Shown: piece by piece, positions 10,089-19,133 of the stretch
How positions within the stretch are numbered: the first letter of the stretch is position 1
How the letters are laid out: every line of letters begins with the position of its first letter
NCBI GenBank assembly: GCA_016789785.1
Contig: JAEUQE010000016.1
Location: 1-62,630, forward strand
Length of the DNA stretch: 62,630 nucleotides
Origin: Bryobacterales bacterium
Lineage (GTDB): Bacteria; Acidobacteriota; Terriglobia; Bryobacterales; Bryobacteraceae
Direction: 5' to 3'
The notes under the pieces: generated by a model
What the model was told of the DNA's origin: nothing
Databases searched by the model: none
What the model saw: only the letters and a program-made list of their open reading frames with translations
Program-made: the position numbers and the translations under genes

Positions 10089-10352
10089 ATGACCGCCACT
10101 GCAAGAATTGACCGGGCTGGCAGAGTGCTCATCCCGTTGAAACTCCGAAAGGAACTCGGTCTGACCGAAGACTCCGAAGTCGTCCTGAGAGTGGAAGATG
10201 GCCAACTGCTGATGCAAACGCGCGAGGAGGCGGTCCGGCGCGCCAGAGAGCGCCTCAAACGGCTCAAGAGGCCGGGACTAACTGTAGTGGATGAGTTTCT
10301 GGCGGAACGCCGCGCGGAGGCCAAGCGTGAGCGCGCCGAGTTGGACCGGTAA
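10089..10352 (+). CDS. AbrB/SpoVT-type antitoxin
   Basis: A protein of 87 aa. The N-terminal half (IDRAGRVLIPLKLRKELGL) is a swapped-hairpin AbrB DNA-binding domain of the kind that binds its own promoter. The C-terminal half is highly charged (EEAVRRARERLKRLKR) and would wrap the partner toxin. It is followed after three bases by a PIN-domain gene, the classic order of a VapBC-like module. Likely autoregulated at the promoter just upstream. Confidence 0.85.
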   Translation: MTATARIDRAGRVLIPLKLRKELGLTEDSEVVLRVEDGQLLMQTREEAVRRARERLKRLKRPGLTVVDEFLAERRAEAKRERAELDR

Positions 10353-10355
10353 TAC

Positions 10356-10751
10356 ATGGCCAAGCGCTACGTGCTGGACGCCTCCGCATTACTGGCCACA
10401 TTGTTTGACGAGCCGGGCGCCGCAGTCGTCGACGCTGCGCTGGGGCACTCTTCCATGTCTGCCGTGAACTACTCGGAGGTCATCGCCAAACAGGTTCGGA
10501 TGGGGGAGGATCCCGTCATGGCCGCCCGCCTCATCGACAGCATCCACTTGCCCATCATTCCTTGGGATGCGGATCTGGCGCGCGAAGCGAGCGACCTCTC
10601 GGTCCTGGCTTGGACGCACGGCCTGTCGCTCGGCGATCGTGCCTGCCTGGCGACTGCTCGCCGGTTGCGAAGTGCCGTGCTCACTGCCGATCGGAATTGG
10701 CGCAAGCTGCCGGATCTAGGTATCAAGATCAAAGTGATCCGCGAACCCTAA
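10356..10751 (+). CDS. PIN-domain ribonuclease toxin (VapC-like)
   Basis: A 131 aa PIN-domain protein. The four acidic positions of the PIN active site are present: D8 (YVLDAS), E41 (NYSEV), D94 (LGDRAC) and D112 (TADRNW). Family members cut RNA, usually tRNA or rRNA, when freed from their antitoxin. It is encoded three bases after the AbrB-type antitoxin. Whether the module is active is unknown, but no catalytic residue is missing. Confidence 0.87.
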   Translation: MAKRYVLDASALLATLFDEPGAAVVDAALGHSSMSAVNYSEVIAKQVRMGEDPVMAARLIDSIHLPIIPWDADLAREASDLSVLAWTHGLSLGDRACLATARRLRSAVLTADRNWRKLPDLGIKIKVIREP

Positions 10752-10839
10752 ACTCAGCGCGACCGAGGTGAAACGCTTGCTCGCCGCGTGTTTTCCGGGG
10801 CTGATAGCTGATCGCTGAGGCCTGAACGCTAAAGCTAAA

Positions 10840-12255
10840 TCACCTCTTCGCCGCCCGTGCCTCTTTAATGATCGGCCCGTACACTTCCTTGTCATACGGC
10901 GGGCATCCCGTCGGATACTGGCCCAGCGGATGATGCTTCTGCCGCATCAAATAGGTGCAGAAGGTCACCGTCCGGCAGACCTGCTTCCCATCCAACTCGC
11001 CCTTCGCCAGCGCGTCCTTCGCGAAATCCGGATACGCAAGCGCGTTGCGTCCCGCACCGAAAAAGGTGATGTTGCCATCGCCAACATTGCGTGCCGCGGC
11101 ATGGATCGCGAACACCTGGAGCCAGCTATAGCCGGTGCCCACCATCGGCAGATCCGGGAATGTCCGCTGCAACTCGCCCGCGATCCGGAAGTGACGGTCC
11201 ACACCAAGCAGCGGATGCTCCGGCGGTTCGTAGTTGCCATCGTCCGGCTTCTCAAATGGACGCCCGATGTGCGGATTGAAGTACGGCACTCCAAGCGAGA
11301 CGTTCAGCAACTGAATGCCCCACTCCTTGAACCATCCAACCGCCTGCTTCACTTCCGTCAAATCGGCTTCAAACGGATTGTCCTCATTCACACCAAAGCC
11401 ATGCCGGTAGGGCAGGGAATGCGCAATCGGAACCCCAACGCCCGTCGCCTCATCACGAACGTACGGCACTCCTTCGAATACGCCAAGCCGCATGCATAGC
11501 ATGAGCTGGCTTCCGAACGCCGCCTTCATCTTGCCCAAAACATTTCGAATGAATCTCGTGCGATTCTCCAGAGACCCGCCGTACCGGCCCTCGCGCTGCT
11601 TGGCACCGAGCAATTCGTTCAAGAGGTAACCATGCGTCACCTTCAGATCCACCGCCCGGTACCCGGCGCGCAACGCCAGCTTCGCGGCGTCCACGTAGTC
11701 ATCTTCCAGACGCTCCAACTCGTCATCGGAGATCACTGGATAGTCCGCCGGGACGTTGAACTTCGCGTCCACCGAGGGGTTGTGATACGCAATGACCCGA
11801 TTCGGCACCGCGTAACGGCCCGAATGCGTCAACTGCAGCGGCATCAGCAGATCATCCGCGGTCCCGAAAACCTCCCGGTGCCCGTTCTCGCAGACCTCGC
11901 GCAACCGCGCCATCTCCCGTAGCGAGCCTTCGTGGATCCAGAGCTGCCGCGTATTGGCGCGGCCTTCCTCCCGTACGGCTGTCGCCTCAAACCAGATCAG
12001 TTTCGCGCCGCCGCGCCCAAAACGCTCATAGCGGCGGAACGTGAGTTCATCCGGATCGCCACTCAGTTTGCCATCGCACCCCTCCATCGGATGAATCCCA
12101 ATGGAGTTGCCCACGCGGAATCCGCCCACCTGCACGGGCCGCGCAAGTACGGACTTGATCTTCTCCGGATCGGACTCGAAATGAACGTGCTTGGTGCCGA
12201 GTTCCTCAGTCGCCTGTTGCAGTTCGCTGAGCACCCGGTAGTTGAAATGTCTCAT
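10840..12255 (-). CDS. NADH:flavin oxidoreductase, old yellow enzyme family
   Basis: A cytoplasmic FMN enzyme of 471 aa with a TIM barrel. Visible family features are HPMEGCDGKLSG near the N-terminus, LQLTHSGRYA for the flavin-proximal strand, the substrate-binding HGYLLNELLG, and RYGGSLENRTRF. A cysteine-bearing stretch (YPTGCPPYD) closes the C-terminus. The family reduces activated C=C bonds or demethylates small compounds. It starts 50 bases inside the end of the MFS transporter gene, with AAGGA seven bases upstream, so uptake and reduction of the same compound is a reasonable guess. The substrate is not known. Confidence 0.85.
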   Translation of the reverse strand: MRHFNYRVLSELQQATEELGTKHVHFESDPEKIKSVLARPVQVGGFRVGNSIGIHPMEGCDGKLSGDPDELTFRRYERFGRGGAKLIWFEATAVREEGRANTRQLWIHEGSLREMARLREVCENGHREVFGTADDLLMPLQLTHSGRYAVPNRVIAYHNPSVDAKFNVPADYPVISDDELERLEDDYVDAAKLALRAGYRAVDLKVTHGYLLNELLGAKQREGRYGGSLENRTRFIRNVLGKMKAAFGSQLMLCMRLGVFEGVPYVRDEATGVGVPIAHSLPYRHGFGVNEDNPFEADLTEVKQAVGWFKEWGIQLLNVSLGVPYFNPHIGRPFEKPDDGNYEPPEHPLLGVDRHFRIAGELQRTFPDLPMVGTGYSWLQVFAIHAAARNVGDGNITFFGAGRNALAYPDFAKDALAKGELDGKQVCRTVTFCTYLMRQKHHPLGQYPTGCPPYDKEVYGPIIKEARAAKR

Positions 12256-13474
12256 CCTTGGATCCTTGCTTGGGCAGCAACATGATGGCCACCGCTCCCA
12301 CGAATGCCATCACAAATACCGCCATCATTGCCGTGTCGTAGTTGCCGAATGAGATGCGAAGCTTGGCCACAATCCACGGGCACCATGTCTGGCCAATAGT
12401 GTCCGCGGGGAGGATCACAGCCATTGCCCGAGCCACCGTGTTCACGCCGAATTGCTCGGCCGCCATCAGCGGAATCAACATGTAGTCAGCACCCATGCCA
12501 AAGCCGAACAGAACGGCGAACATCCAGAGGCTCATGTCTTCGCCGGGCTTCACCAGCAACAACAGCGGGATCGTGCCCGCCACCAGCACATACGTCGCAG
12601 TCATGACCCACTTCTTTGAGAAGCGGTCCGCCAGCCATCCCATGAACAGACGGCCTGCAATGGAAGAGACCAGAATGATTGTGTTCGCGTACTGCCAGGT
12701 CGCATTCAATGTCGCCTGATCGGTGAAGCCCTGATCCTTGAATGCGAGTTTCATGTGCTGATTGATGGAACCGATTGCGCCGATAGAGCACATACTCCCG
12801 ATCAGCAGCAGCCAGAACGGGAAGTGCCCTACCAGATCGCTGAACGGACGTGGGGAAGCCTTCACTTCATCCGCCGCCATCGGTGCGCCGTCAGGGAACT
12901 GCCCCATATCCGACGGCTTGTCCTTTAAGAGAAAGATCGCCAGTGGCCACGCCAGCAGCACCACGCATCCCAGGCCGAACATCGCCGTCTGCCAGCTATA
13001 CTGGCCCGCAAGTTGCCGCACCAGGAGCGATCCCAACGGACCCAGCACGCCAATCCCGACATAGGTGATCCCCATCGCCATCCCGCGCTTGCGCCGGAAC
13101 CATTGCGACACCATGATCTGGTGCGGAATCGGACCTGAGAAGATGTAGCCAATCATGTAGATGAACCACAGCACGTAGTACATGTACAGATTGCCATCCA
13201 TGCGGCTGAACCCTACCAGGGCAATGAATGTCATCGCCGTGCCGAACAGCACAATCAGCCGCGGGCTAAAGCGATGTACCAGCAGCGGACCCACCCACAG
13301 CGTGAACAGCGCAGCCAGCGGGAACCCCTTCGTCATGTCGTCGCGCGCCCACCCGAAGCTCTTCTCGTAATAGTCGTAGAAGAACGGCATGTTGTAGTAC
13401 GGGAGACCCGTGGACAAGCCAAAAGTGAGGAACGCTGTGGCGACGATCACCCAGCCGTAGAAGCCTTTTTGCAT
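12206..13474 (-). CDS. MFS transporter
   Basis: A 422 aa inner-membrane protein with about 12 hydrophobic segments and an N-terminus (YGWVIVATAFLTFGLSTG) typical of the OFA/monocarboxylate-type major facilitator branch. The inter-domain loop carries basic residues after the second span (VHRFSPRLIVLFG). CGGAG precedes the ATG by about nine bases. Its last 50 bases overlap the oxidoreductase gene, which indicates a two-gene operon. Probably imports a small organic acid or aromatic that the oxidoreductase handles; that link is inference from context. Confidence 0.87.
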   Translation of the reverse strand: MQKGFYGWVIVATAFLTFGLSTGLPYYNMPFFYDYYEKSFGWARDDMTKGFPLAALFTLWVGPLLVHRFSPRLIVLFGTAMTFIALVGFSRMDGNLYMYYVLWFIYMIGYIFSGPIPHQIMVSQWFRRKRGMAMGITYVGIGVLGPLGSLLVRQLAGQYSWQTAMFGLGCVVLLAWPLAIFLLKDKPSDMGQFPDGAPMAADEVKASPRPFSDLVGHFPFWLLLIGSMCSIGAIGSINQHMKLAFKDQGFTDQATLNATWQYANTIILVSSIAGRLFMGWLADRFSKKWVMTATYVLVAGTIPLLLLVKPGEDMSLWMFAVLFGFGMGADYMLIPLMAAEQFGVNTVARAMAVILPADTIGQTWCPWIVAKLRISFGNYDTAMMAVFVMAFVGAVAIMLLPKQGSKDETFQLPGAQRTATGD

Positions 13475-13556
13475 TCAGTGAAACTCCGGGGAGCGCGTTT
13501 GAAACATTCCAGAGTATCACTGTGTGATGGGGGACTGCCGCAGACCTCGATTGCCC

Positions 13557-15629
13557 TCACTCCTTCGCGGAGTCACCATTCTGGCCATCCCCGTTTTGGG
13601 CCAGCCAGCAAAGGCGATCGAGAATGCGCAGTGTGATCATGTCGCAATGCTCCAGCAACCACGCCGCACGTCCTTCCGCATCCACCGATCCCGGATCGTC
13701 GTGGCCCAACTGCTCGCCGAGCGTTACCCGCCGCGACCCGCGCCGCACCGGTGAGACCACTGCCTCAAACTCGCGCAACACACGGCGGCAGTGCTCATCC
13801 AGTTTGCGGGTGTTGCGATCGAACGCCCCGTCCCATTCGTTCGCCGGAATACAACTGCGATTGGACGCGAGAATTCGCATCCGCACCATGTACACACGAA
13901 CATCCAACAGTTTGGGCTGCGCCTTGCAGATCGCTTCATAGGCATTGAGGCAAGTGGCGCCGTCTAACTCCGCGTCATCCGGGAAAACACCCGCTTGCGC
14001 GCGCGATGCACTCTGCCGGATCCCCGATGCCTCCTCCTGAAACTGAGCCGCCAACCTCGCAGCCACCGCATTCAGTTCCGGTCGCGTGCCGTCTGCATCC
14101 GCCTGCGCCATCTCCAGGTTGGAACTGCGGACCTGAAAGGCGTCCGGCTGGATCTTCGTGCCGGTCTCCAGCAAAGCCACTGCGCCTTCCCGGTGCAACA
14201 GACGCGAAAGCAGGTTGCCGTATTCCGCATCCAACTCCTCCACGTTCACGTCCTTCGCCGGGCGCGCCTGCCGCTCCGCCGTCACATCAAACCACCGGTG
14301 CAGATAGCTGAGATCGCCGAACATCCGCTGCCTTGCCCGTCCGTATTCGGCCAACTGCGCGGCATTGCCAATCAGTTCACTGGCGGGCAGCAACTCCGCC
14401 CCTTGATACGCATCGCCCAATACCGACTCATAGTGATGCACCGTGACGCGCTTGCACAGATCCGGGAAGTCGCGAAACAGCCGCGTTGCCGGCCCCTCCA
14501 ATCGCACTGCTCCCGGAGGATTGCGCTTTCGCACATTCGCAATGCGGTCGCCGGCCGAAGGATGCGAAGCGAAACGCTGCGTCTGTTCCGCCGCCGTGTG
14601 CGCGCGCAATGCCGCCGTGGTCTCCTCGCCCATCGACTCGAAGTGTGCAACCACAAGCTGTGGAAAGTCGTCCGAAAGCCGCCTCGATTGCCACCCTTGA
14701 TTCACTTGGCTCCAACCATGCTCCGATGCCAGCGCCAGCCGCGGAAGCGCATAAGTCGTTTCTTCAAAAGTGTCCGCGCCGGCCAGCGTTGCCTCGTAGT
14801 GATCGGCGTCATACTCCATCTGCCTGCTGAATGCGCTGCTCACCAATGCCCCGGCCTTCAACAGAAGCTGCAGAATCCAGCGGGAGAAACGAATACTCCA
14901 GTTCGCCACCCACAGCACCAGCTTGATCCGCCAGCTCGACGACGACTCTCTCCAGTCCTCCAGCTTCAGATCCCACTCATCGCGCTCATACGCCACCCGC
15001 GCGAACCAGCGGTTGATGGATTGGATGAGGAAGTAAGAACGGATGCCCGCCTTTTGCGAGAAGTGGCCAAACTCGTGAGCCAGCACGCCCGCGAACTGCT
15101 GCAAGGTCAGACCCTGCACAAGCGGCAGTCCAATCGTAAGCAGCAAGTCGTTCGTGAACAGACTGCGGACACCTCGCCGCAACCCCGCCGATGCGTTTAC
15201 CTGCAGATCCACATCAATCGCCGACGGCTCCGGCGCCCCTACGCAACGGCACAAACGCCCGACAAATTCGAATAAGTCAGGCTGCTCGTCAGGTGTCAGC
15301 CGCATGTTCTCCGGCGGCTTCTGCGCCCGCGCCAAAATCGGCTTGAAGAGAAAGAACGTAGTGATCGCCCCGATCACCGGCGGCCCCAGCATCATCACGA
15401 TGGTGATCCAGTTAATACGGACCTTGCTGAAGAGCGCCGGAAGTGACACCGTGTACAGCACCGTCGCGGATCCCACCGCCAGCACCAACACAACATACAG
15501 CGCCTGTAACAGGATCAGCGTAAGCACAACCGCCGCAAGTCCGAACCGGTACCAATTTGTGACAGGCGGCTTTTCGATCCTCTCCGGAAAGGCGGTCCGC
15601 AATTCGTCAGACGTAATCAGTGCAGACAT
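13557..15629 (-). CDS. M48-family membrane metalloprotease
   Basis: A 690 aa protein with two or three N-terminal membrane spans (about residues 28-62 and 75-98) and the zinc-protease motif H185-E-F-G-H189. A later EYDADHYEA segment supplies the usual third ligand region. M48 enzymes of this kind act in membrane protein quality control. The gene starts 19 bases after the stop of the efflux outer-membrane gene on the same strand, so it may be the last gene of the exporter operon. No clear Shine-Dalgarno is seen, but the stretch before the start holds two imperfect 12-base repeats beginning TGCACTAA. The long C-terminal region after the protease domain is unrecognised. Confidence 0.85.
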   Translation of the reverse strand: MSALITSDELRTAFPERIEKPPVTNWYRFGLAAVVLTLILLQALYVVLVLAVGSATVLYTVSLPALFSKVRINWITIVMMLGPPVIGAITTFFLFKPILARAQKPPENMRLTPDEQPDLFEFVGRLCRCVGAPEPSAIDVDLQVNASAGLRRGVRSLFTNDLLLTIGLPLVQGLTLQQFAGVLAHEFGHFSQKAGIRSYFLIQSINRWFARVAYERDEWDLKLEDWRESSSSWRIKLVLWVANWSIRFSRWILQLLLKAGALVSSAFSRQMEYDADHYEATLAGADTFEETTYALPRLALASEHGWSQVNQGWQSRRLSDDFPQLVVAHFESMGEETTAALRAHTAAEQTQRFASHPSAGDRIANVRKRNPPGAVRLEGPATRLFRDFPDLCKRVTVHHYESVLGDAYQGAELLPASELIGNAAQLAEYGRARQRMFGDLSYLHRWFDVTAERQARPAKDVNVEELDAEYGNLLSRLLHREGAVALLETGTKIQPDAFQVRSSNLEMAQADADGTRPELNAVAARLAAQFQEEASGIRQSASRAQAGVFPDDAELDGATCLNAYEAICKAQPKLLDVRVYMVRMRILASNRSCIPANEWDGAFDRNTRKLDEHCRRVLREFEAVVSPVRRGSRRVTLGEQLGHDDPGSVDAEGRAAWLLEHCDMITLRILDRLCWLAQNGDGQNGDSAKE

Positions 15630-15648
15630 GCACTAATTGTTGCACTAA

Positions 15649-17094
15649 CTATTGTTTCCAGCCACCCCCGAGCGCCTTGTACAAATCCACGCTCCGTTGC
15701 AGACGCCGTGTGTTACTCACCACAAACTGATCCTCCGTCGCGTAAAGCTGCCGCTCCGCTTCCAGCACGCTGAGAAAATCACCCAGGCCCTTCGTATAGA
15801 GCTCACGCGTCATTGCGATCGTGTCGCGGTTCGATCGAATGGCCGCGGTAAGGTGCTCCGCACGGGATTCCTCCTCCCTCAGATGCGCGATCGCCGTATC
15901 CGCTTCGGCCAGCGCTTCCAGCACCTCTTTCTCATAAGCAAGCGTCGCCTGACGCCACCGCGCCTCCTCGGCCTGTACATTCGCCTTCACCCTGCCGCCT
16001 GTGAACAGCGGCAATTGAACACCCGGGCCGACGCCAAAGAAGTTGCCGCCTCCCAGCGACAGCCCTGGCACCGACGTCGCTTGCCGGCCCATCTGGCCCG
16101 TCAGCGTCAACTTCGGGAAATAGTCGCTACGTGCGACGCCGATGCGCGCCGCGGCCACTTGTATCTCCGCGTCTGCCCGGCGAATATCGGGCCGTCGAGT
16201 CAGCATTCCCGACGGTACGCCTGCATCCACCTGTGGAACGCGAGGCATCGCTGCCTGTGCGGCAAGCAATGTTTCCAAGCCGCCCGGCTGAAGACCCGCC
16301 AACAGTTGCAGCGTGTTCGCGACCTCGATGCGCGCGGCTCGCAATGGCGGTATCGACGCTTCCTGCTCCGCCACCAGCGCCTTCTGCCGCTCCTCATCGA
16401 GTTGCGGCGACAGCCCGGCCTTCGCGCGAATCGCGATCAATTCGAGTAACTCCCGCTGATTCGCAACCGTGCGTTCGGCAATTCGGATGCGCTCCTCCAG
16501 ACCCCGCAGTTCCATATAGAGGCGCGACGCCTCAGCGGTCACCAACACCAGCGCATCACGGCGCGATTCTTCGCTCGCTGCCAGTTCTGCCTTGCTCGCG
16601 AGATTCTGCGCGCGAATCCCCCCGAACAAATCGAGTTCCCACCGCATGTCCGCCGACCCCGCAAAGATGCCCGTTTCAAATGGCGACACCAACGACCCAC
16701 CTCCACCCGGAGGCCCTCCACCCGGCGGATTCAGAATCCGGATAATCCCTTGATTGAACCCACCGCGAAGCCGCTGCGTGTTTGCGCCTGTCGAAACCGC
16801 TGGCAGGAACCGCGAACGTACTTCGCCAATCCGTGCCCGCGCCTCCAATACCCGTTCCGCCGCGATCCGCACCTCAAGATTGTTCGCAGTTACCTTGCCA
16901 ATCAGTTCCGCAAGCACCGGATCTTCATAATTCTTCCAGAACTCACTGGCATCGCCCGCGTTCGCAGTGACCGCGGGAGCCTCGCGGAAGGTGGCAGATA
17001 CAGTGGGACGGGCCGGAGTGGCTGGCATCTTTAGCCGGGCCGTCGAGCACGAAGACAAAAGCAGCACCGCAACGCCTGGAATAAGGCCTCGCAT
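15649..17094 (-). CDS. Outer-membrane efflux lipoprotein (TolC/NodT family)
   Basis: A protein of 481 aa with a lipoprotein signal peptide (LLLSSC at the cleavage site) and the two-fold repeated coiled-coil architecture of TolC-like channels. Family signatures include WKNYEDPVLAELI near the N-terminus and GVPSGMLTRRPDIRRADAEI in the second half. I place the start at the ATG at 17094 because AGGAG lies eight bases upstream and the signal peptide begins there; the open frame extends further upstream without support. It would form the outer-membrane duct for the adjacent HlyD-type adaptor and ABC permease/ATPase. It is separated from the adaptor gene by an inverted pair of palindromic repeats. 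Confidence 0.92.
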   Translation of the reverse strand: MRGLIPGVAVLLLSSCSTARLKMPATPARPTVSATFREAPAVTANAGDASEFWKNYEDPVLAELIGKVTANNLEVRIAAERVLEARARIGEVRSRFLPAVSTGANTQRLRGGFNQGIIRILNPPGGGPPGGGGSLVSPFETGIFAGSADMRWELDLFGGIRAQNLASKAELAASEESRRDALVLVTAEASRLYMELRGLEERIRIAERTVANQRELLELIAIRAKAGLSPQLDEERQKALVAEQEASIPPLRAARIEVANTLQLLAGLQPGGLETLLAAQAAMPRVPQVDAGVPSGMLTRRPDIRRADAEIQVAAARIGVARSDYFPKLTLTGQMGRQATSVPGLSLGGGNFFGVGPGVQLPLFTGGRVKANVQAEEARWRQATLAYEKEVLEALAEADTAIAHLREEESRAEHLTAAIRSNRDTIAMTRELYTKGLGDFLSVLEAERQLYATEDQFVVSNTRRLQRSVDLYKALGGGWKQ

Positions 17095-17153
17095 TGTCGT
17101 TTCTCCTAAATCCAATCCTGTTAACTTCTGCATCTTGCGACGCGCACGCCACC

Positions 17154-17325
17154 GTAGCGCAGGCTTAAGCCTGCCGCGACGAGACTCATCTCGGGGCAGG
17201 GCGAGGTGAGCGCAAATACGCCGCCGCCGAGGTCCTTGCGAGCCCTGGCGAGCCGGGCGGAAGAAAGGCGATTCGCCGGCCCCGAGCACGGGCCTCGACA
17301 CGAGCAGACTGAAAGTCTGCGTTAC
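17154..17325. repeat. Inverted pair of REP-like palindromic elements
   Basis: Two related hairpin sequences face each other. On the plus strand, GTAGC (17154-17158) is followed by the perfect palindrome GCAGGCTTAAGCCTGC (17159-17174), then CCGC and a second hairpin CGAGA/TCTCG (17180-17193). On the minus strand, GTAAC (17325-17321) is followed by GCAGACT/AGTCTGC arms (17304-17320). A third related copy lies at 24797-24817. The pair fills the gap between the efflux adaptor and outer-membrane genes. Confidence 0.7.
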
Positions 17326-17337
17326 CGTAAATCGGGG

Positions 17338-18381
17338 TTAGTTCGAAGCCTCGATAAAGATATCCATCTGCTGTCCATTGAACAGCCGTGTGTCCGGAGG
17401 AAGCCGGTAAATCACCTGAAGCACGCGCGTGTCCACTCGCTCCGTCGCCTCGTTGGTCAGATTGCGTTTGGGCACCACGTACGGTTCGAACCGGACAAAG
17501 GCGAGATCGTATTTCTGCGAAGGATTGCCGCGCACGCTCGATACCGCTTTCGCTCCTTCCTTCACCCGCCACGCGTCTTTCTCATCCACATCGGCGCGGA
17601 CGTGCAGCGCCGACAGGTCGCCCAGCACCATCAGTGGTTCGGATAACTTGCCCGCCTGCGCGTACTCGCCTGCCCGCACCTTTACCTGTAGAACCTGGCC
17701 GTCCATCGGCGATGTGACAGTAAGCCGCTGTAAGTCAGCCTGGATACGCTGCACTTGTTTTTCGGCCTGTATAACTTCGCGGCGCGCCACTTCCAGGTCG
17801 GGCGCCCATGTCCCCGCCTCGATTCGTTTCAGTGCCCCCTGCGCCTCACTCACGCGAGCCCGCGCCGCTTCCACCGCGCGCCGCCGCCGCTCCAGATCCT
17901 CGGCTCGAATGGCGCGTTTGTCGGTGATGCTTTCCATCAGGCTGAGTTGAATCTGCGCGTCGGAGAGTTGGGCTTCGGCCTCCTGCACCTTCGATCGAGC
18001 CGGTGGCAGATCCTCCGGCCTCGGCGCCGCCGCAAGCCGGTCAAGACGCGTCCTGGCGAGGTCCAGTGCACTCTGGCGCAACGCGAGTTCCGCTTGCAGA
18101 TCCCGGTCATCCAGCCGGAAGAGCGGTTGGCCGCGCTTCACAAGGCTGCCCGCCCGCGCCATCACCTCCATCACCAGACCGGGCACCGGCACACTGATCT
18201 CGACATTCTCGCTCGCCGGTTCAATCAGGCCCACTGCCCCCACCTGCTTGCCAAACTTCGCGCTCGGCGGAGTAACTGGAGGCGGCTCGCTGCCCTCCAC
18301 GGGCTTCGTGTGGAGGACACTCCATGTCGCGAAGCTGATCCCCAACACGGCGAGAAACGGTAATCCCCATCTCACAAGCAT
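17338..18381 (-). CDS. HlyD/DevB-type periplasmic adaptor (membrane fusion protein)
   Basis: A protein of 347 aa with an N-terminal signal anchor (WGLPFLAVLGISFATW), a biotinyl-lipoyl-like hairpin entry (VEISVPVPGLVMEVMARAGS), a long coiled-coil hairpin at about residues 95-215 (repeated Q/E/A/R heptads), and the closing lipoyl half (SPMDGQVLQVKVRAGEYA). It would bridge the inner-membrane ABC transporter to the TolC-like channel. A strong GGGGGG stretch lies just before the start. It follows the ATPase gene by 18 bases. The arrangement permease-ATPase-adaptor-channel resembles DevCAB-TolC exporters of cyanobacteria, which move glycolipids or lipopeptides; the substrate here is unknown. Confidence 0.9.
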   Translation of the reverse strand: MLVRWGLPFLAVLGISFATWSVLHTKPVEGSEPPPVTPPSAKFGKQVGAVGLIEPASENVEISVPVPGLVMEVMARAGSLVKRGQPLFRLDDRDLQAELALRQSALDLARTRLDRLAAAPRPEDLPPARSKVQEAEAQLSDAQIQLSLMESITDKRAIRAEDLERRRRAVEAARARVSEAQGALKRIEAGTWAPDLEVARREVIQAEKQVQRIQADLQRLTVTSPMDGQVLQVKVRAGEYAQAGKLSEPLMVLGDLSALHVRADVDEKDAWRVKEGAKAVSSVRGNPSQKYDLAFVRFEPYVVPKRNLTNEATERVDTRVLQVIYRLPPDTRLFNGQQMDIFIEASN

Positions 18382-18399
18382 AAATCCCCCCTAAAGCAG

Positions 18400-19116
18400 T
18401 TAGTGAACCGAAGCAAACTCACCCGAACCGTTCTTGGTCTCCGACCTCATAATCCGGCCATCATTCATATGGTCAATGCGATCCGCGAAATGAAACACCC
18501 GGCTGTCATGCGTCACCACAATCACGGCGCGATCCGGCCGCACGGCGATCTTATGCAGTAACTCCATTACGTGATGGCCGGTCTCGGCATCCAGTGCCGA
18601 CGTTGGCTCATCGCACACCACCAGCTTCGGCTCATGCACCAGCGCTCGCGCAAACGCAACCCGCTGCTGCTGCCCGCCCGAGAGTTGATTCGGCATCGCA
18701 TGCGCGCGATGTCCCAGGCCCAAGTCGTCCAGAAGCGCCACTGCTTTCTCCACAGCCTTCTTGCGGGGCACGCCATCAGCCAGCAATGGAATCGCTGCAT
18801 TCTCCGCGGCCGTCAATGCCGGCAGCAGATTGAACTGCTGAAACACAAAGCCCAGATTGCGCCGCCGGAACAGTACCGCTTTGCCGTTGCGCAGGTGATC
18901 CATATTCGTGCCAAGCACATGCAGATCCCCCTTGCTATGGTCCAGCAAGCCCGCGATCACGCTCAGCAGAGTCGTCTTGCCGCAGCCGCTCGGCCCCACA
19001 ATAAACGACATCTGCCCAAGAGGCACTTCATAGTCGATGCCCCGCAACACCTGCACGCGATTTTCGCCCGTCCCGAAATCCTTCACAATCTCGCGGCACA
19101 CCACTGCGCTCTGCAT
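18400..19116 (-). CDS. ABC exporter ATPase (DevA/MacB-type)
   Basis: A 238 aa ATPase with Walker [11 protein letters not shown]-loop [10 protein letters not shown], signature [15 protein letters not shown], Walker [13 protein letters not shown] and a switch histidine (VVTHD). The sequence belongs to the LolD/MacB/DevA clade that pairs with FtsX-type permeases. AAGGAG lies about 12 bases before the ATG. It sits 17 bases after the permease gene and is followed by the adaptor, so it powers the tripartite exporter. Confidence 0.93.
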   Translation of the reverse strand: MQSAVVCREIVKDFGTGENRVQVLRGIDYEVPLGQMSFIVGPSGCGKTTLLSVIAGLLDHSKGDLHVLGTNMDHLRNGKAVLFRRRNLGFVFQQFNLLPALTAAENAAIPLLADGVPRKKAVEKAVALLDDLGLGHRAHAMPNQLSGGQQQRVAFARALVHEPKLVVCDEPTSALDAETGHHVMELLHKIAVRPDRAVIVVTHDSRVFHFADRIDHMNDGRIMRSETKNGSGEFASVH

Positions 19117-19133
19117 TCGATTCGCTCTCCTTG

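Noticed and set aside
13474..13556. Short stretch before the MFS gene considered as a riboswitch
   Set aside because: Too short and without conserved structure; a simple Shine-Dalgarno explains it.
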